From: Ceriagrion tenellum
Taxonomy: Eukaryota > Arthropoda > Insecta > Odonata > Coenagrionidae
Direction of reading: 5' to 3'
NCBI GenBank assembly: GCA_963169105.1
Contig: OY720642.1
Location: 77,602,716 to 77,666,715, forward strand
Length of the DNA: 64,000 nt
The position numbers and the translations under genes are program-made. Below the pieces are notes generated by a model. It searched no databases, was not told the DNA's origin, and saw only the letters and a list, made by a program, of their open reading frames with translations. Numbering within the stretch: the stretch's first letter is position 1; each line of letters begins with the position of its first letter. Shown piece after piece: positions 1 through 11,830 of the stretch.

Positions 1-740
1 TCTGCTAGTTAAAAATAATTGTTCCTCCGTAAATCTGCCAGGGCTGCAAAACTATCTCTTCCTAACGTTTATCCACCACTTTTTAAAAACATAGTCAAGA
101 TACGAATCATGCATGCCGTTCAACAGATATATTTTCATAAGCAATTATTTCCATCTTCAGAAGCCAACAGCACCACCAATAATACCAAATTGCCGCGTTT
201 TGATAGGCGTCAATTTTTATTTTATTTGTTAGTAAAATGAAATAAATTAAGTGGTAATGAGCCAAATTCTTGTTTTCATATGATAAGGTAATATATTTTG
301 CTTATTATGAAGTTTATTTGCAATAATATCAGTAATATTCGACAGAAAAATACGAGTTTTCCGTCTTTGCCTTTTCTCACATTGAACGTCATTCAGCTTG
401 AAGTTCAAATAGAGGATAGATGAGCACAGAAATGTATAATTTAGCTATTCATATCAGATAAGGGATACGTTTTCTCATTAGCAGCAATTAAGTGAATAAA
501 ATGACGCTAAAGTAATTTTACGGCGAACCCTTCATATCAAAATCTAACTCAAAGGTTACTTCTTAATAGAAACAATACTTACAAAACACGAGGCCGATGT
601 CTCCTCGATTTAATGGATTTATTCCCTCACCCTGTAGAATTAGAAAACATATGGTAAAATACACTTACCAACTTTAATAAGAAATAAGTTTTACATCAAA
701 CGTGAGAAAATTTTCATGGGAAAAAGATAACAGCTGTGCT
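1..740. other. AT-rich intergenic stretch
   Basis: No coding, RNA or repeat feature was recognised here. The short open frames lack any family resemblance and look like chance. Confidence 0.5.
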
Positions 741-1190
741 CAAAGATGATATGGATACAAACCAGGACAGAAACAGTACGTGAAAACATTCGTGAGAGGG
801 GCATTCTATGGATCGGAAGCATGGCCCATTGAAAAATCTGACCAGAAAAGACTAGAAGCCTTCGAAACCTGGTGCTAGAGGGGGATGCTGAAGATAAAAT
901 GGACAGATAAAATAAGAAATGATGAAGTGTGCAGAAGAGTAGAAGAGGAACGGACCATATGGCACACCATACAGAAAAGAACAAGTAGATGGATTGGACA
1001 TACCCTGAGACACAATGGGTTTGTGAAGAAATAATTGAAGGTAAATAGAGAGAAAAGACCCCAGAGGAAAACCTAGGAATAAGTTCATGGACCAAATAAT
1101 TAAGAAAGTGCATAGGAATAGATACTTGGGGGTAAGGGAACTAGCACTAGATAAGGAAGGGTGGAGGGCTGCAGTCAACCAATTTTAGGA
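741..1190 (+). pseudogene. LINE A reverse transcriptase C-terminal fragment
   Basis: Plus-strand translation around 800-1190 reads AFYGSEAW, then RLEAFETWC, WTDKIRNDEV, RRVEEERTIW and SRWIGHTLRH. This is the usual order in the region after the reverse-transcriptase palm of LINE proteins often mislabelled craniofacial development protein 2-like. Several stops and frame changes show it is dead. The 5' part (endonuclease and palm) is absent, as expected for 5' truncation. Copies of the same lineage lie at 6.0, 11.2, 17.9, 19.7-22.1, 25.5 and 38.2 kb. The clade (RTE-like or other) is not decided. Confidence 0.75.
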
Positions 1191-1460
1191 TTGAACGACC
1201 AATGGTGATCAAGCGTGAGTTTCATGGGGTAGAAGAGGATGGTTATTGATCTCCAACTATTGCCATAATACATCGTACCACCAAACCAATGGCCGTTGTT
1301 CCGAGAGAAATATATTAAATATTCCCAACTGGGGATTAGAACGTGAGATCATGAACTACCAGACCAATACTTTACATGCACGGCTTCAGCGGCCAGTCAT
1401 CGACTCCACATCCCACGTTATATTCTTTAATGGGCATTTAAACCAGAGTCGGCGGTTTAA

Positions 1461-1616
1461 GGTAGTTTGAGTGAGATGGTTCCCGAGTCATATTTGATTC
1501 ATGCGTATTAATTTCACCATTTGTGCGAAGTATGAATAAAATTTTTACTTTTTAATGGTGTAATGATATACTTGACTGATGACTGATTTTTTTTTATCAC
1601 TAAAAAATATATCCTT
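1461..1616 (+). repeat. Truncated TTAA-MITE fragment
   Basis: TTAA at 1457-1460 is followed by GGTAGTTTGAGTGAGATGG, the end sequence of the TTAA-flanked MITE family seen at 1.6, 8.8, 10.1, 51.9 and 61.4 kb. Similarity fades after about 60 bp, and a second copy begins at 1621. Confidence 0.5.
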
Positions 1617-1620
1617 TTAA

Positions 1621-2155
1621 GGTAGTTTGAGCGAGATAGTACCCTATTCATAATAGAGACCATATTCGAATTATACTCTTCAATTTCAGCAGTTGTAAGA
1701 TGCATGAAATAAATATTGCATTAGTACTGGTACAATACACTGAAAAAAAAGTGCATGAACTCTTCTGCTAAAACGGATTGCTGCTTTAGTTTTCCTGAAT
1801 CAGCAGATTTTCTGGCGGTAGAGCTATGTAAGATGCTGTTCAGTCAGTCGCATTTATCTGGGTACCTGTAGTTTTATAGCAGACAGTGTTTGGCTGCACA
1901 CCTACATGATATGTTTGGTAGGCTCATCCGGTTAGCTGAACAGACTCGCTTCCAGCATGAGTCACGTGACCCGCCTCTGTCGAATTTCAGTCATGTAACA
2001 GTAATTATAATTACTGTTACATGACTGAAATTCTAATAAATTAAATAAATATACCTCTATACGTCTTAAACTTGACTAATTTTTTTCGCGCGGCACGTTT
2101 AAAACTCCTTCAAAACGGAAGGTTTTATTTTATTCTGAAAAAATATAAGTGCCTT
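1621..2155 (+). repeat. TTAA-flanked MITE, interrupted copy
   Basis: Starts just after TTAA (1617-1620) with GGTAGTTTGAGCGAGATAG and shares 'gaccatattcgaattata' with the 10.1 kb copy. Similarity is lost near 1738 and resumes at about 2030 with the TTTTTTTCGCGCGGCACG block. The interruption contains a 52 bp perfect palindrome. The far terminal repeat is missing. Confidence 0.6.
1982..2033. repeat. 52 bp perfect palindrome
   Basis: The 26 bases from 1982 to 2007 are exactly the reverse complement of 2008-2033, with no spacer and centre AATTATAATT. It sits inside the interrupted MITE copy. Confidence 0.95.
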
Positions 2156-2159
2156 TTGT

Positions 2160-3280
2160 AAAACCGCCTTTACACTGAAGTCGCTATTAAATTCCTTCCG
2201 CTCTCCCAATCTCCCGGTTTATACTCACCACGGACCCCCTCCCACCCGAAATAAAATCCTAAATGACCTCTTTCAGCGTCACATGTGGCTACAGAAAATA
2301 ACAGAATGAAATACTAAAATTCTCCACTTCATATACTGTTCACTTTTGTCGTTTCCCTCTTCCAATTACTCATCCCTATTACCAAACTATTTTATGGGTG
2401 GAGCCCAAATACATCATTCCTTTTATCCCTTCGGAGGCTCACAAATACAATAAACCCTCACATGGCGCGAAGTTAGGTTCCCTGAAATCGTCGCGTTTCG
2501 TAAAATCGTGCTATGTGAAACAAATATGAGACGGAGAATGCGGGGTTTTTCGTCCCTCCATCTCAGCTTCAAATGCTTAATGTCACGGCATTTTATCACG
2601 GCCTTTTTTTAACCCGGTATTGCGTGAAATAATTTCAGCGTTAGACGTTTTTAACCAAAGATTTTCGCGTTTATGTTATTTTAAAAGCCTATTTTAATCT
2701 ACTCTTTACTATACTCTATATACTAGTACTATTTTACCTTACTTACCCTAAAGCCTAATGTACTCTATTTTAAATGACAATTTTTTTCTTCAATAAATCC
2801 TTTAAATCATTCTATAGACAGCTTTGATAGGGAGTCCACAGAGATAACAGCTCACACGAATATTGTCACAAATTAACTTCTGCACTACATTTTATTCCCA
2901 CTTTTTTTACCAGACAACGGAGGATGGTATAATCAACTGTTGTTACTAATGGGTCGCTTACCGGCTAAAATGAAAACTAAATTCACGATACTAGTCTTTC
3001 ACAAGGCAGCGGGTAAGGAAAATGAAGACACTCGTCACACACGAGAATTAGAGTTCGAACTAAAATGAATCGTGAGTACATTATTGCTTACGTTCAGAAA
3101 ATGTAGGTATGAATACCGTTTCCAAACTAGAACCGAAAGAACTGGTGATACAAAAAGCCCAGAAAAAATTACGAGGCTGTTTAGCAGAAAATCAATACTG
3201 CTACACGTCAGCCTTTCCTTTCAATGGCTCGCAGAATACGCGCAAGGTAACGTCAAACTCAAAAAATCGTAACTTCTTAC
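2160..3280. other. Unassigned stretch before LINE B copy
   Basis: No recognisable gene. The last 200 bases may be diverged 5' sequence of the LINE B copy that follows, but no motif supports this. Confidence 0.4.
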
Positions 3281-3282
3281 AT

Positions 3283-4372
3283 AGCAGTCAGCATGGCTTC
3301 CGTAAGGGCAGGTCCTAAGAAGCTTGCGCTGGTCCTTCATGATATCCTAAAATCAGGTGAATCGAAAAAGCAAGTCAACGCGATATTCTTTGATTTCAAG
3401 AAGGCATTTGAAAAGGTTCCTCACAAAAAAACTCATACATAAATATCAATCATGCGGAGTTAATAAAAAAATAGTGAATTGGATAGCCGACTTTCTCAGT
3501 GATCTAAAACAAAAAGTAGTTATTGATGCTATTAGCTTTGATATGGTTGGAGTCGCATGCGATGTTCCTCAAGGAAGCGTGAACGGCCCTCATTTATTCA
3601 TTATTTATACTAATGTCCTAAATTCTCGAGTTAGCAGTAAATTAAGATTATCTGCAGACGATACAGTCATCTACCGTGAAATAAGCGAAGACGCGGACTT
3701 AGAAGTTCTGTCATCGGACCTTAGCAACGTTCATTTGTGGTGCCAGGAGTGGGGCCTAGAATTTAATCTTAGTAAATGCACCACAGCACACTTCTTGCGA
3801 AATTCATCACACAAATGTCATATCTACATCGGGGGTGGAGTAAACATAAAATCTTTAGATAAAGTTAAATATCTTGGAATCGCCTTAACTTCTGATATAT
3901 CGTGGGGAACACATACAACATAGATGCCACACAGCATTAAAGAAACTAGGATTTGCTAAGCGCATAATAGGAAGGTCCTCGGATGAAAAGGTAAAAGAGA
4001 GATGCTACTTCGCTCTGGTTAGGCCACACTTCGAATACGCCGCGAGTATTTGGGACCCTAGCCATAAAGATATAACAAAAAAATAAATAAAAAGCAATGA
4101 AAAGCGGCGCGATTCGTTAAAAACTTCTACGAGCGAACATATATTTTCACAGCTTTTAGAGGGATTGAGGTGAGAGCTCATAGTGACTCGGAGGCTACAC
4201 GCTAGGTTTAGTTCCACCAAGCTCTACTAAATACACTCCAAGGATACACGTCACCATTTCATCTCCTAAAACCTTATCCCTTACATCTTTACACGGCTGG
4301 TGTCCTAACACCTCCTGCCACAGACCAATGCGGCGGCTCACAGAGTAGTATGTAGTTGCATATGTAAATACA
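3283..4372 (+). pseudogene. LINE B reverse transcriptase with 3' end
   Basis: A 5'-truncated non-LTR retrotransposon. Motifs in order: SQHGFRKGRS (about 3282-3317), FFDFKKAFEKVPH (palm motif A, about 3388-3426), VPQGSVNGPHLFIIYTNVL, then ADDTVIYR with the catalytic Asp pair at about 3655. Next come LWCQEWGLEFNLSKC, VKYLGIALTSDISW and, in another frame, VRPHFEYAASIWDPSHKD. The chain is broken after motif A and near 3923, so it is inactive. The 3' end carries the CACCATTTCATCTCC...TGCGGCGGCTCACAG block and a TGTAG-type tail, and matches seven other copies in the window. The order resembles CR1/jockey-type elements; the exact clade is inference. Confidence 0.9.
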
Positions 4373-5610
4373 GAAGACGCCACCGCTAGAAAATACCAAA
4401 AGGTAACACTAGTTATCACATTAAAATGATGACTTTACAGTAATTTTCATGGATTACTTATGAATCATACTTACAATATAGTTTTTTAATTCGACAAGTT
4501 TTCTACTCAAACATCATTCCGAACCCTTCGAATTATGTTGCAAATTATGATGGCGCGTGACCCAACAGTTTGTTCCGAACACGACATCTAAAGCCACGCC
4601 TTCCCGAGAAGAACTGTCGCGTCTTGTAAAATTGTGTACACAATTCTAACGGTGTCTTATCGAAATCGCGTCTCATGAGACCGCGCTATTTGAGGATTAA
4701 GTGTGGTCCATTTTGAACATAATTTTAATTTTAAACACTATCACTTTCGTTTTTATCATTTAAGAGTCATGGTCTGTAAACCCTCTTATTTATATGAAGG
4801 ATTCACTTTCCTTATCATTTGAATCGTTTATATGCAAACTGGTAATTTTTTCCCAGGGTTTCCGATTTCTGAGGAGCCTTGTTTGATATCGTGTCTAATC
4901 CAGGAGGTAGCATAAATGTCTCTCCGAGAATCAAGAATAAAAAGATATACACGGGCGTTGGTTGCTAATTCTCGGGGGGATTTCTCCATTCATTGGAGAA
5001 ACGGGCACCTGCTGTCTCGAAAGTAAACCATGAGAATCGGAGAAGGTGAAGCTTGAGAAACATCAAACAGACTTTTGCTTGCCTCTTGAATGGACGTCAG
5101 TCAAGGGGTTAAGGCGAATGTTTGCAAACTGGAAGCAAACAATCAAACCCCTATCAAAGAAGTCAAATGAGATTCGCGCTTACCGACTGGGAGGAAATTA
5201 GTAAACGAGCGAAGTTCTGGAAGACGCACGATAATGCGTGGTTTAGGAGATAATGGCTAATGAAATTGACAAGTCTCACGATGGCTGAACAGCTCGATAA
5301 AAGCAAGATAAAATACTTACTGGAAGTGAAAGTCGTGTTGCTATTATTTGGTTGAACTTGAAGGGAATCTTCATTGTGGCGTTTCTGATGAAAATTAAAC
5401 GATCGCAGGTTAAAGGACGAAAACTCCTCGTATATCGTCACTGCAACAAGCTACATCCTTAAAATAGCCTCATAGAACTAAGTACCAATCTCTCGACAAC
5501 ATAAGGAATACATCTGAATGTATAACAAATTCGCAGATCGATAACATTCTTGAACGGCGGTAAAAGCACAAGTACAAAACGGCGGTAAAATGTACAAGTA
5601 ATAAACCATC
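4373..5610. other. Unassigned intergenic stretch
   Basis: No feature recognised. A 92-codon minus-strand frame at 5163-5441 has no domain, signal or splice support and was not called. Confidence 0.4.
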
Positions 5611-5613
5611 AAG

Positions 5614-5871
5614 GATCGGTATGAAAATATTCATATGAGCGCCTAAAATAAAAATGTATCTATACTTTTAAAACATCACAGGAGCATGAGTCTTCCCATT
5701 ACTACATAAGAAACGGATTTAAAAATATATGAAACCAACTAAAATGTCTCTTAAATGCACATGAAAATATTCATATGAGCGCCTAAAAACGGCTGGGAAA
5801 ATACATGAAACCAACATAGAAGTCTCCTAAATGCACATTTTTAATATGATTGTGAGCAAGAAGACACGTTG
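5614..5871. repeat. Direct repeat with 'gcgcctaaaa' core
   Basis: TGAAAATATTCATATGAGCG followed by cctaaaa occurs at about 5620 and again at about 5761. Each is followed by a segment containing 'gaaaccaac..aa' and 'cctaaatgcaca'. A third partial match lies near 6300. It looks like a duplicated fragment of an unknown repeat. Confidence 0.6.
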
Positions 5872-6009
5872 AGTATGCCAGTAATGCCCCTGTAATTATG
5901 GCAACCGCTAGTACATCACAACTGATAGGAGAAGAAATCCTTTGAACGATTAAAAAACAAATTGAATACTATGCATGATGCATACTCGAATCATGTGATG
6001 TTCAATTTT

Positions 6010-6640
6010 ACGACTGGTCGACTGTAGCCCTCCACCCCGCCCTATCGAATGCTAATTACATGACCCACTAGCAGTTCTTATTTACATCCTCATCTCTCTA
6101 TTTTGTCAATGTATTTTCTTCTTGGCCTTCCTCTTGGGACTTAACCCTCTTAGGGAATACCTTCAGCTGTATTCTTCATTCACTCATTGTGCCTCAAGGT
6201 GTGCCCAATCCATCTGATGTCTTTCCTTCTTAAAGCTTCATATGGTCCTTTCCTCTTCTACTTATCGGTATGAACCTCCATTGGAATACCCTACGGGCAA
6301 ATATGTGAAACCAACTAAAGATTCTCCTAAATTCGCAACTTTTATATTATTATGCTATCCGTCCTCTTGATCTTCAGCATCCACCTCCAACATCCTCATT
6401 CAGCATCCATCTCTCCTTTCTGCCGCTTATCTGGCTTTCCAATGGTCCACATGTCCCATCCATAGAATGCCACGCTCCACAAACATGTTTTCAGGTGCCG
6501 TTTCCTCGTATGTAGTCCTAACTTGTAAATAGTAGTCACCTTTTCACGATGTACGCCTTCAAACCTTGGGCTATTCTGCGTATAGAGTCCATTTTACTTC
6601 AACTGTGACTCTATCTACCAAATAAAAACGTTAAAATCAA
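6010..6640 (-). pseudogene. LINE A 3' region, decayed
   Basis: Begins with the 'ggtcgactgtagccctccacc' block that also opens the minus-strand LINE A copies at 17.9 and 38.2 kb. Read on the minus strand it corresponds to the tail and post-palm part of the reverse transcriptase (IRWIGHTLRHNE-like region). Stops occur in all frames. Confidence 0.65.
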
Positions 6641-7237
6641 TTCATTCATACACCATCCCAGAGAAGGGCATGAGGTAGGGATAATAAGGCCGCTATCACT
6701 GTTCATACAATACCTACACCACAGTTTCTGTCATTACGAGAAATAAGTACTCTTCAATAAACAAAGACAAAGTCCGAAACTCACTTCAAGATAATTATCA
6801 TAATTGTTAGTGCACTACCCGGGAATGGTGTATTCTGGATCTTTTCTACGATTTTCCCCCATGCACACATTTTTAATAACAGAAATTGTACTGATTTTGT
6901 GAATTAAACTATTCCTCACTAAATTTCGCACCAACATTTCTGACAATATAAACCGAGAGCTGTATTCCCAATTTTCACATTGTGTATGGATGTCACTATA
7001 ACAAGTAAAGATCCAACTTCGCAATTACAGTACACCTGATGAGAATAGCAGAGATACTCCATGACCGCTTTAATTGTAAAACTCGAAGATAATTAAAGTC
7101 ATTAAGTCCCAATAAGTTTAGATTAAAATAAATTAAGGTACCATCTGTCTACGACATAATCAACATGAAGATAGCAACTATGTCAAACAAACCCTTACCT
7201 ACATTTTTTATGAATCCATTGTCATTTGAGCGTTCTT
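6641..7237. other. Unassigned stretch before the SINE
   Basis: No gene or repeat recognised. Confidence 0.4.
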
Positions 7238-7249
7238 CGAATGTTTCCC

Positions 7250-7549
7250 GGGGGGATCGGGTTGGTGTGGTGGTTAGAGTACTACCCTACCACACGGGCG
7301 GCCAGGGTTCAAATCCCTTGTGGCGGATGTTTTTCAGAGGAACCCGATCCCTACTTGAGTGTCTTGTGGAGGGCACTTCAAGTGGAGTACTCCGTGTGTC
7401 TGTCGTTAAGCCGTGGTCCCCTTGGCGCCTTTCGTTAAAAGTAGGCTAATGCCGACGCCAGGTTACTATCCACCCTTCCTTCCTTACCTATCCCCTATGG
7501 CGCAAATGAACTTAGCCGTCGGTCGCCTCCCCAAACATCAAATTCAATC
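7250..7549 (+). repeat. tRNA-derived SINE with target-site duplication
   Basis: A 300 bp unit flanked by a 12 bp direct repeat CGAATGTTTCCC (7238-7249 and 7550-7561). The head is tRNA-like: GTGTGGTGGTTAGAGTACT is A-box-like and GGTTCAAATCCC is a B-box. The body contains 'ttaagccgtggtccccttgg'. A second copy at 60.73 kb is highly similar over its full length. The open frames across it are artefacts. Confidence 0.9.
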
Positions 7550-7561
7550 CGAATGTTTCCC

Positions 7562-8752
7562 ATATAAGCAATGATTAACGGATAAGGTTCGTCACTGAAG
7601 AACTAAAAATGACATAGAATGGAATAGGAATAATTCTTACCTTACATTAAAAATATAATTCTCACAACCAATAACCGTTCTTAACCGTTAAATAAGTACA
7701 TGATTCTTTGATTTTTGGGTCATCTCAGCCGAATTCCCGGAAAATTTTTGATCCATGTTATCTCGATTAAATGAAGAAGCTGCATCTTGGCAAGGTTTCC
7801 CCTGGTTCAATAAATTGAAATCGCGGTCATTCACAATTTTACGGTCAAAAATCGCCAGTTTGAAGATTTTGCAGGAGTTGAATTCTTAGTACACCACAAT
7901 CATATTTTTGTTAAGGATGATAACGCAAAATTCCATGGAAATATCCAGGAGATGAATCACTCACGTCCCAATAGGCACTGTTATTTTAATAAAACTTAAG
8001 AATCCAAATTTTAAGCAGATGTTTATACAGGGACGACAAAGTGAAGTGATAGAATGAGATCAATGCATCCGACAACTGAAAACTCGTTCTATCCTTCTTC
8101 TCAACCTGAAAATTGATGCAGCGATCCATGTACCCATTCAAGGATACGAAAAGGAAGTACGAAGAAGTTCTGGTACTTTCCTGGAGTACTTGATCTAGGA
8201 ATTCTTCTCACGTTATCCACCCGGGTCAGGATCTCAATGCTGGTCAAAATGGAGAGCCAGACCCGGTGGAGAACACGAGAAGAATTCATACATCAAGTAC
8301 GAAGATAAGTCGATAGAGCAGAAATAAACACTGCATTGAGTGAAAATTCATGGGAGAACTCCAAGACGAGAAGTCCCAGGACGAAATAAAACTGCCTCCG
8401 TAAACCATTTTAAAATCTGGTAGAAAAATTACGGACCAAAGATAAACTATTGAAGATTAACGCAGGAAATTCACGGATAATTCACCCTGCGGAGGGTGGC
8501 CACTTGCCCTTCAAACCGCCACCGTTAAAGAATTAAGGGAAGTAAAAGACAATTTATAATCTATAATCAAATATTTTACATAAAATTTTAGGATTATGGG
8601 AATATGCAAGGGATTTTGGATGAAACATTTCCATCTTCCCAACCATCATTTTTTTCAAGGGTAAATTCGCTTTGATATACGAGTGCTTCGTATTACGAGC
8701 ACTTTACCGTAACGAATAATGCTCCCAAGTCCAATACGTTACTGCTATTTCA
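7562..8752. other. Unassigned stretch
   Basis: No feature recognised between the SINE and the MITE. Confidence 0.4.
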
Positions 8753-9308
8753 GGTAGTTTGAGCGAAATATCATTTTACTTAGAAATCAATGAATTTGGT
8801 CTCATTTTAAAGAAATATATCTCACCCTTCTAATGACACAAAAAATTCAACCCCTTACCACATTACTTTTGGAGATATTTGCCAAAAAATACCAGCCCTT
8901 TTACATGGGAAATGGTGCGTGTATGCACTCCAGAGAGACATTATTTACAAAATGAGGTATTTCTAACATTTAGATGTCGTAAAAAAAACTAACAGCGTGT
9001 AGTTTGAATGTTTTCTCAACTATATTTGAAAATTAATCATGTCGTCACCTTTGTAGGTTCTTGGGTATCACAAAAAACCTTCCGTTTTGAAGGAGTTTCA
9101 ACCGCACCGCGCGAAAAAAATAAGTTAAGTTAAAGACTTATTTAGATATTTTCATTTAATTACTTACAATTTCCGTCATATAAAACTACACTATTCCACC
9201 ATTAATAATGCAATATTTAATTCATGTGTCCTACAGCTGGTGGCATTAAAACTTACAATTCGAATATGGTCTCTATTATGACTAGGGAACTATCTCGCTC
9301 GGACTACC
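8753..9308 (+). repeat. TTAA-MITE copy (degenerate ends)
   Basis: The left end GGTAGTTTGAGCGAAATATC and the inverted right end (reverse complement GGTAGTCCGAGCGAGATAG) form terminal inverted repeats around a ~556 bp non-coding body. Its interior ('aatttggtctcattttaaag', 'cttccgttttgaaggagttt') matches the copy at 10.06 kb in opposite orientation. The flanks are TTCA and TTTA, so the TTAA target site has mutated here. Confidence 0.85.
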
Positions 9309-9469
9309 TTTAGACAGAGACTTCTGATTCAGACAGAGAATAAGGTTCCCCTCAAAGTGAGAAATTTTATTGCAAAATTTTTTCGACCAAGTCGGATAAA
9401 TACGATTCACCCGAACCCTTCCCAGTTCGTCGGCATTCCTTTCGACGATCTCCCTCGAACCTTTGCTTC

Positions 9470-9845
9470 GAACTCATTTCCTCCCTTCCTCGAGCCCTCC
9501 ATTTCCTCCTCCCCCACCTCCACCTTCCTTTCGCCGCCCCCCCCCCCCTCCCTCCGTCCTGTCACTCAAACCCCTATGGACGGCGTCGCGACGAGGTGGA
9601 TGGAAATCGGCCCTCCACTCCGGACGCCAAACAGATCAAGGGAGGAAATTACAGGGGATTCTGACAAGGCCGGATGAAGGCGGCCGGTGAGGAAGACTCA
9701 AAGGCACGGGAGGGGTGGGAGAATTGAGGGAGGAAGGGGGTGAGGACTGGAGGGGTGTGAGAGAAGCGAGGGGAGGGTCTTCGGAGAGGGGGGGTCGGAC
9801 GCGTGGAAGGGGACGGGAGTTGAGGGGGGGGAGAGAAAGAACACG
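9470..9845. repeat. Polypyrimidine then polypurine tract
   Basis: About 9470-9560 is nearly all C/T on the plus strand, including a run of C near 9538. About 9690-9845 is nearly all G/A. The two halves are roughly complementary in composition. Proline- or arginine-rich open frames on both strands come from this bias and are not called as genes. Confidence 0.7.
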
Positions 9846-9934
9846 GGATGAAGGCAGTTGCGCTGCGCGGACGGCGGCTAGGAGCGTCCATTCACCTAAA
9901 ACCCGAAATAGGTTCATTTTCTACAACAGCAAGC

Positions 9935-10045
9935 GACGACCTCGGTGGTGACTGGGAAATATCCTGCCCTACCAACCACACGGTCGAGAGTTCAAATCCC
10001 GCCTGGGTAGACTTCACCATCCAGAGTATGGTTGAGGGTATTCGC
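9935..10045 (+). repeat. tRNA-related SINE fragment
   Basis: Contains 'ctaccaaccacacggtcgag' and the B-box-like AGTTCAAATCCCGCCTGGG. It resembles the head of the 7.25 kb SINE but has a different body, and it is only about 110 bp long. Confidence 0.55.
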
Positions 10046-10061
10046 TAATTACACATATTAA

Positions 10062-10632
10062 GGTAGTTTGAGCGAGATAGTTGCATAAACATAATGGTGA
10101 CCATATTCGAATTATACGTCATTACTTCAGCATCTGTAAAAAACATGAATTAAATATTGCATTTGTTATGGAGCAATAATATACTTTCATACGACACAAA
10201 TTCGAAGTAATTAAAGAAAAATATCTCCTTAAGTCTTAAGCTTTAGTCATTTTTTTCGCGCGGGACGCTTAAAATCTCTACACAACGGATGGTTTTTTGG
10301 CGATTCTGAAAAAAATTACTGCAGGTGACTATATGATATATTTCTAAAATTGGTTGAGAAAACATATCAACTACACACTGTAAATGTTTTTACGAGATCT
10401 AAGTGTTTCTCATTTTTTTCCTCATTCCTCATTTTTTTAATTAGGGTCTCTCTGGAGTGCACACACGTACCATTTTCTTTGTCAAAGGGCTGTTATTATG
10501 CGCCGAATATCTCGGAGAGTAGCTCAGTAGGGGGCTGATATTTTCGTGTCTTTGAAAAAGTGAGATGCATTTCTTTAAAATGAGACCAAATTCATTGATT
10601 TATGGGTGAAATGATGCTTCGCTCAACCTTCC
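10062..10632 (-). repeat. TTAA-MITE copy with intact TTAA flanks
   Basis: Flanked by TTAA at 10058-10061 and 10633-10636. The ends are GGTAGTTTGAGCGAGATAG and, on the other strand, GGAAGGTTGAGCGAAGCATC. The body is the reverse of the 8.75 kb copy and includes 'tttttttcgcgcgggacgct'. A TTAA target site with short inverted repeats fits a piggyBac-type non-autonomous element. No transposase is encoded. Confidence 0.88.
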
Positions 10633-11169
10633 TTAAAGTGTTCCCAACAGGCCAAATCTGTGAAGAGTAAATAGGTTGCAATAAGAAACGTGAGCAACTT
10701 CTTTCTGCATACCAAAAATTATGAGTGTATTTTTCAGATTCCACCGCGAATGGCGAAACTGTGCAGAAGTAAACAAGCCCACATTTTACACAAAGCTGCA
10801 ACAATAGAGTAATATTATTGACACAGCCAGCGCAGCGATCTTTTTTGTAAATTTCGAATTCATGCATTTTCAGCTCTCTTATACTAATAAATATGTATTA
10901 CACAAGCCTGTTTTTAAACGTTCATACTTTCACAATCCTTTTTTTTCGCAAAACAGTATACAGCAAAATCGTGGTACACCCTTTAAGAGCCCTTGATTAT
11001 ACGTCATGAGGATATTAGTTCAGAGTCTCTCTTCATCACAAAGAATGGTCAGATAATATAACAAGAATCATAACTTGCGTAAACATGATATGGTGCCACG
11101 AGGGAGGCATATAAAAATCATAAAAAAGGAGACACTATGGAATAAATATTTACGTCGTTAGCCGAGCCA

Positions 11170-11830
11170 CCTTCTCGAAACACATACGTATCTAGGCATG
11201 TACATTATAATCAGCGAAGATTATGGAGAGGACATACCACAGCAAGTCGTTAAAGCAAATAAAATAGCAGGTTGCCTTTATGATTCAATGAGGAGAAATA
11301 ATAAATACCAAAGACAAGAAAAAAATCCAGAAAACAATAATTAGACCAATTATGAAATATACAGCAGAGACTAGGCCAGATACATTCGAGACTAGAAGAC
11401 TGTTTGAGACAACGGAGATGAATGTACTTCGTCGATTTCCACGCAAAACGCAGTTGCAGAGGGAAAGAGGAGAAAATATTTATACAAAATGTAAAACAGA
11501 GAATATAAATGACCGGGTACCAAAACGTAAACAGGAATGGAGCGAGGATGAAACGAATGACAAGCGGCAAATTATTACGGGTTGGGTAAGATAATATGAA
11601 TGCAGATAACGCGTAAGCCAAGACGAGCGACAGATTAATACGTAACGTGAGAGGTACTCTGCCCACAGGTTGAAGAAACTTCGGTCAGTCAACAAAAAGA
11701 TGATGCGACAACTTAAACTAGAGAAGACTGTGATTGAAGGAAAAACAGGCCGCAGGAGCCTACCATAAAGTGAGAGAAGATGATCAAGAACAGAACGCAC
11801 TTATATAAGTCAATCCACAGAAGAAAAATT
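11170..11830 (+). pseudogene. LINE A reverse transcriptase fragment
   Basis: In broken frames the plus strand reads TYLGMYIISEDYGEDIPQQV, ANKIAGCLYDS, then RPIMKYTAETRPDTFETRRL, TTEMNVLRRF, RERGENIYTKCK and ENINDRVPKRKQEW. This matches the post-palm region of LINE reverse transcriptases (classically YLGS...I, RPILTYGAETW, LRRI.GKT). An 80-residue open stretch survives at 11352-11594. Upstream palm motifs are missing. Confidence 0.8.

Noticed and set aside
9357..9917. Proline- and arginine-rich open frames on both strands
   Set aside because: They follow from the C/T and G/A tracts; no domain or codon bias supports translation.
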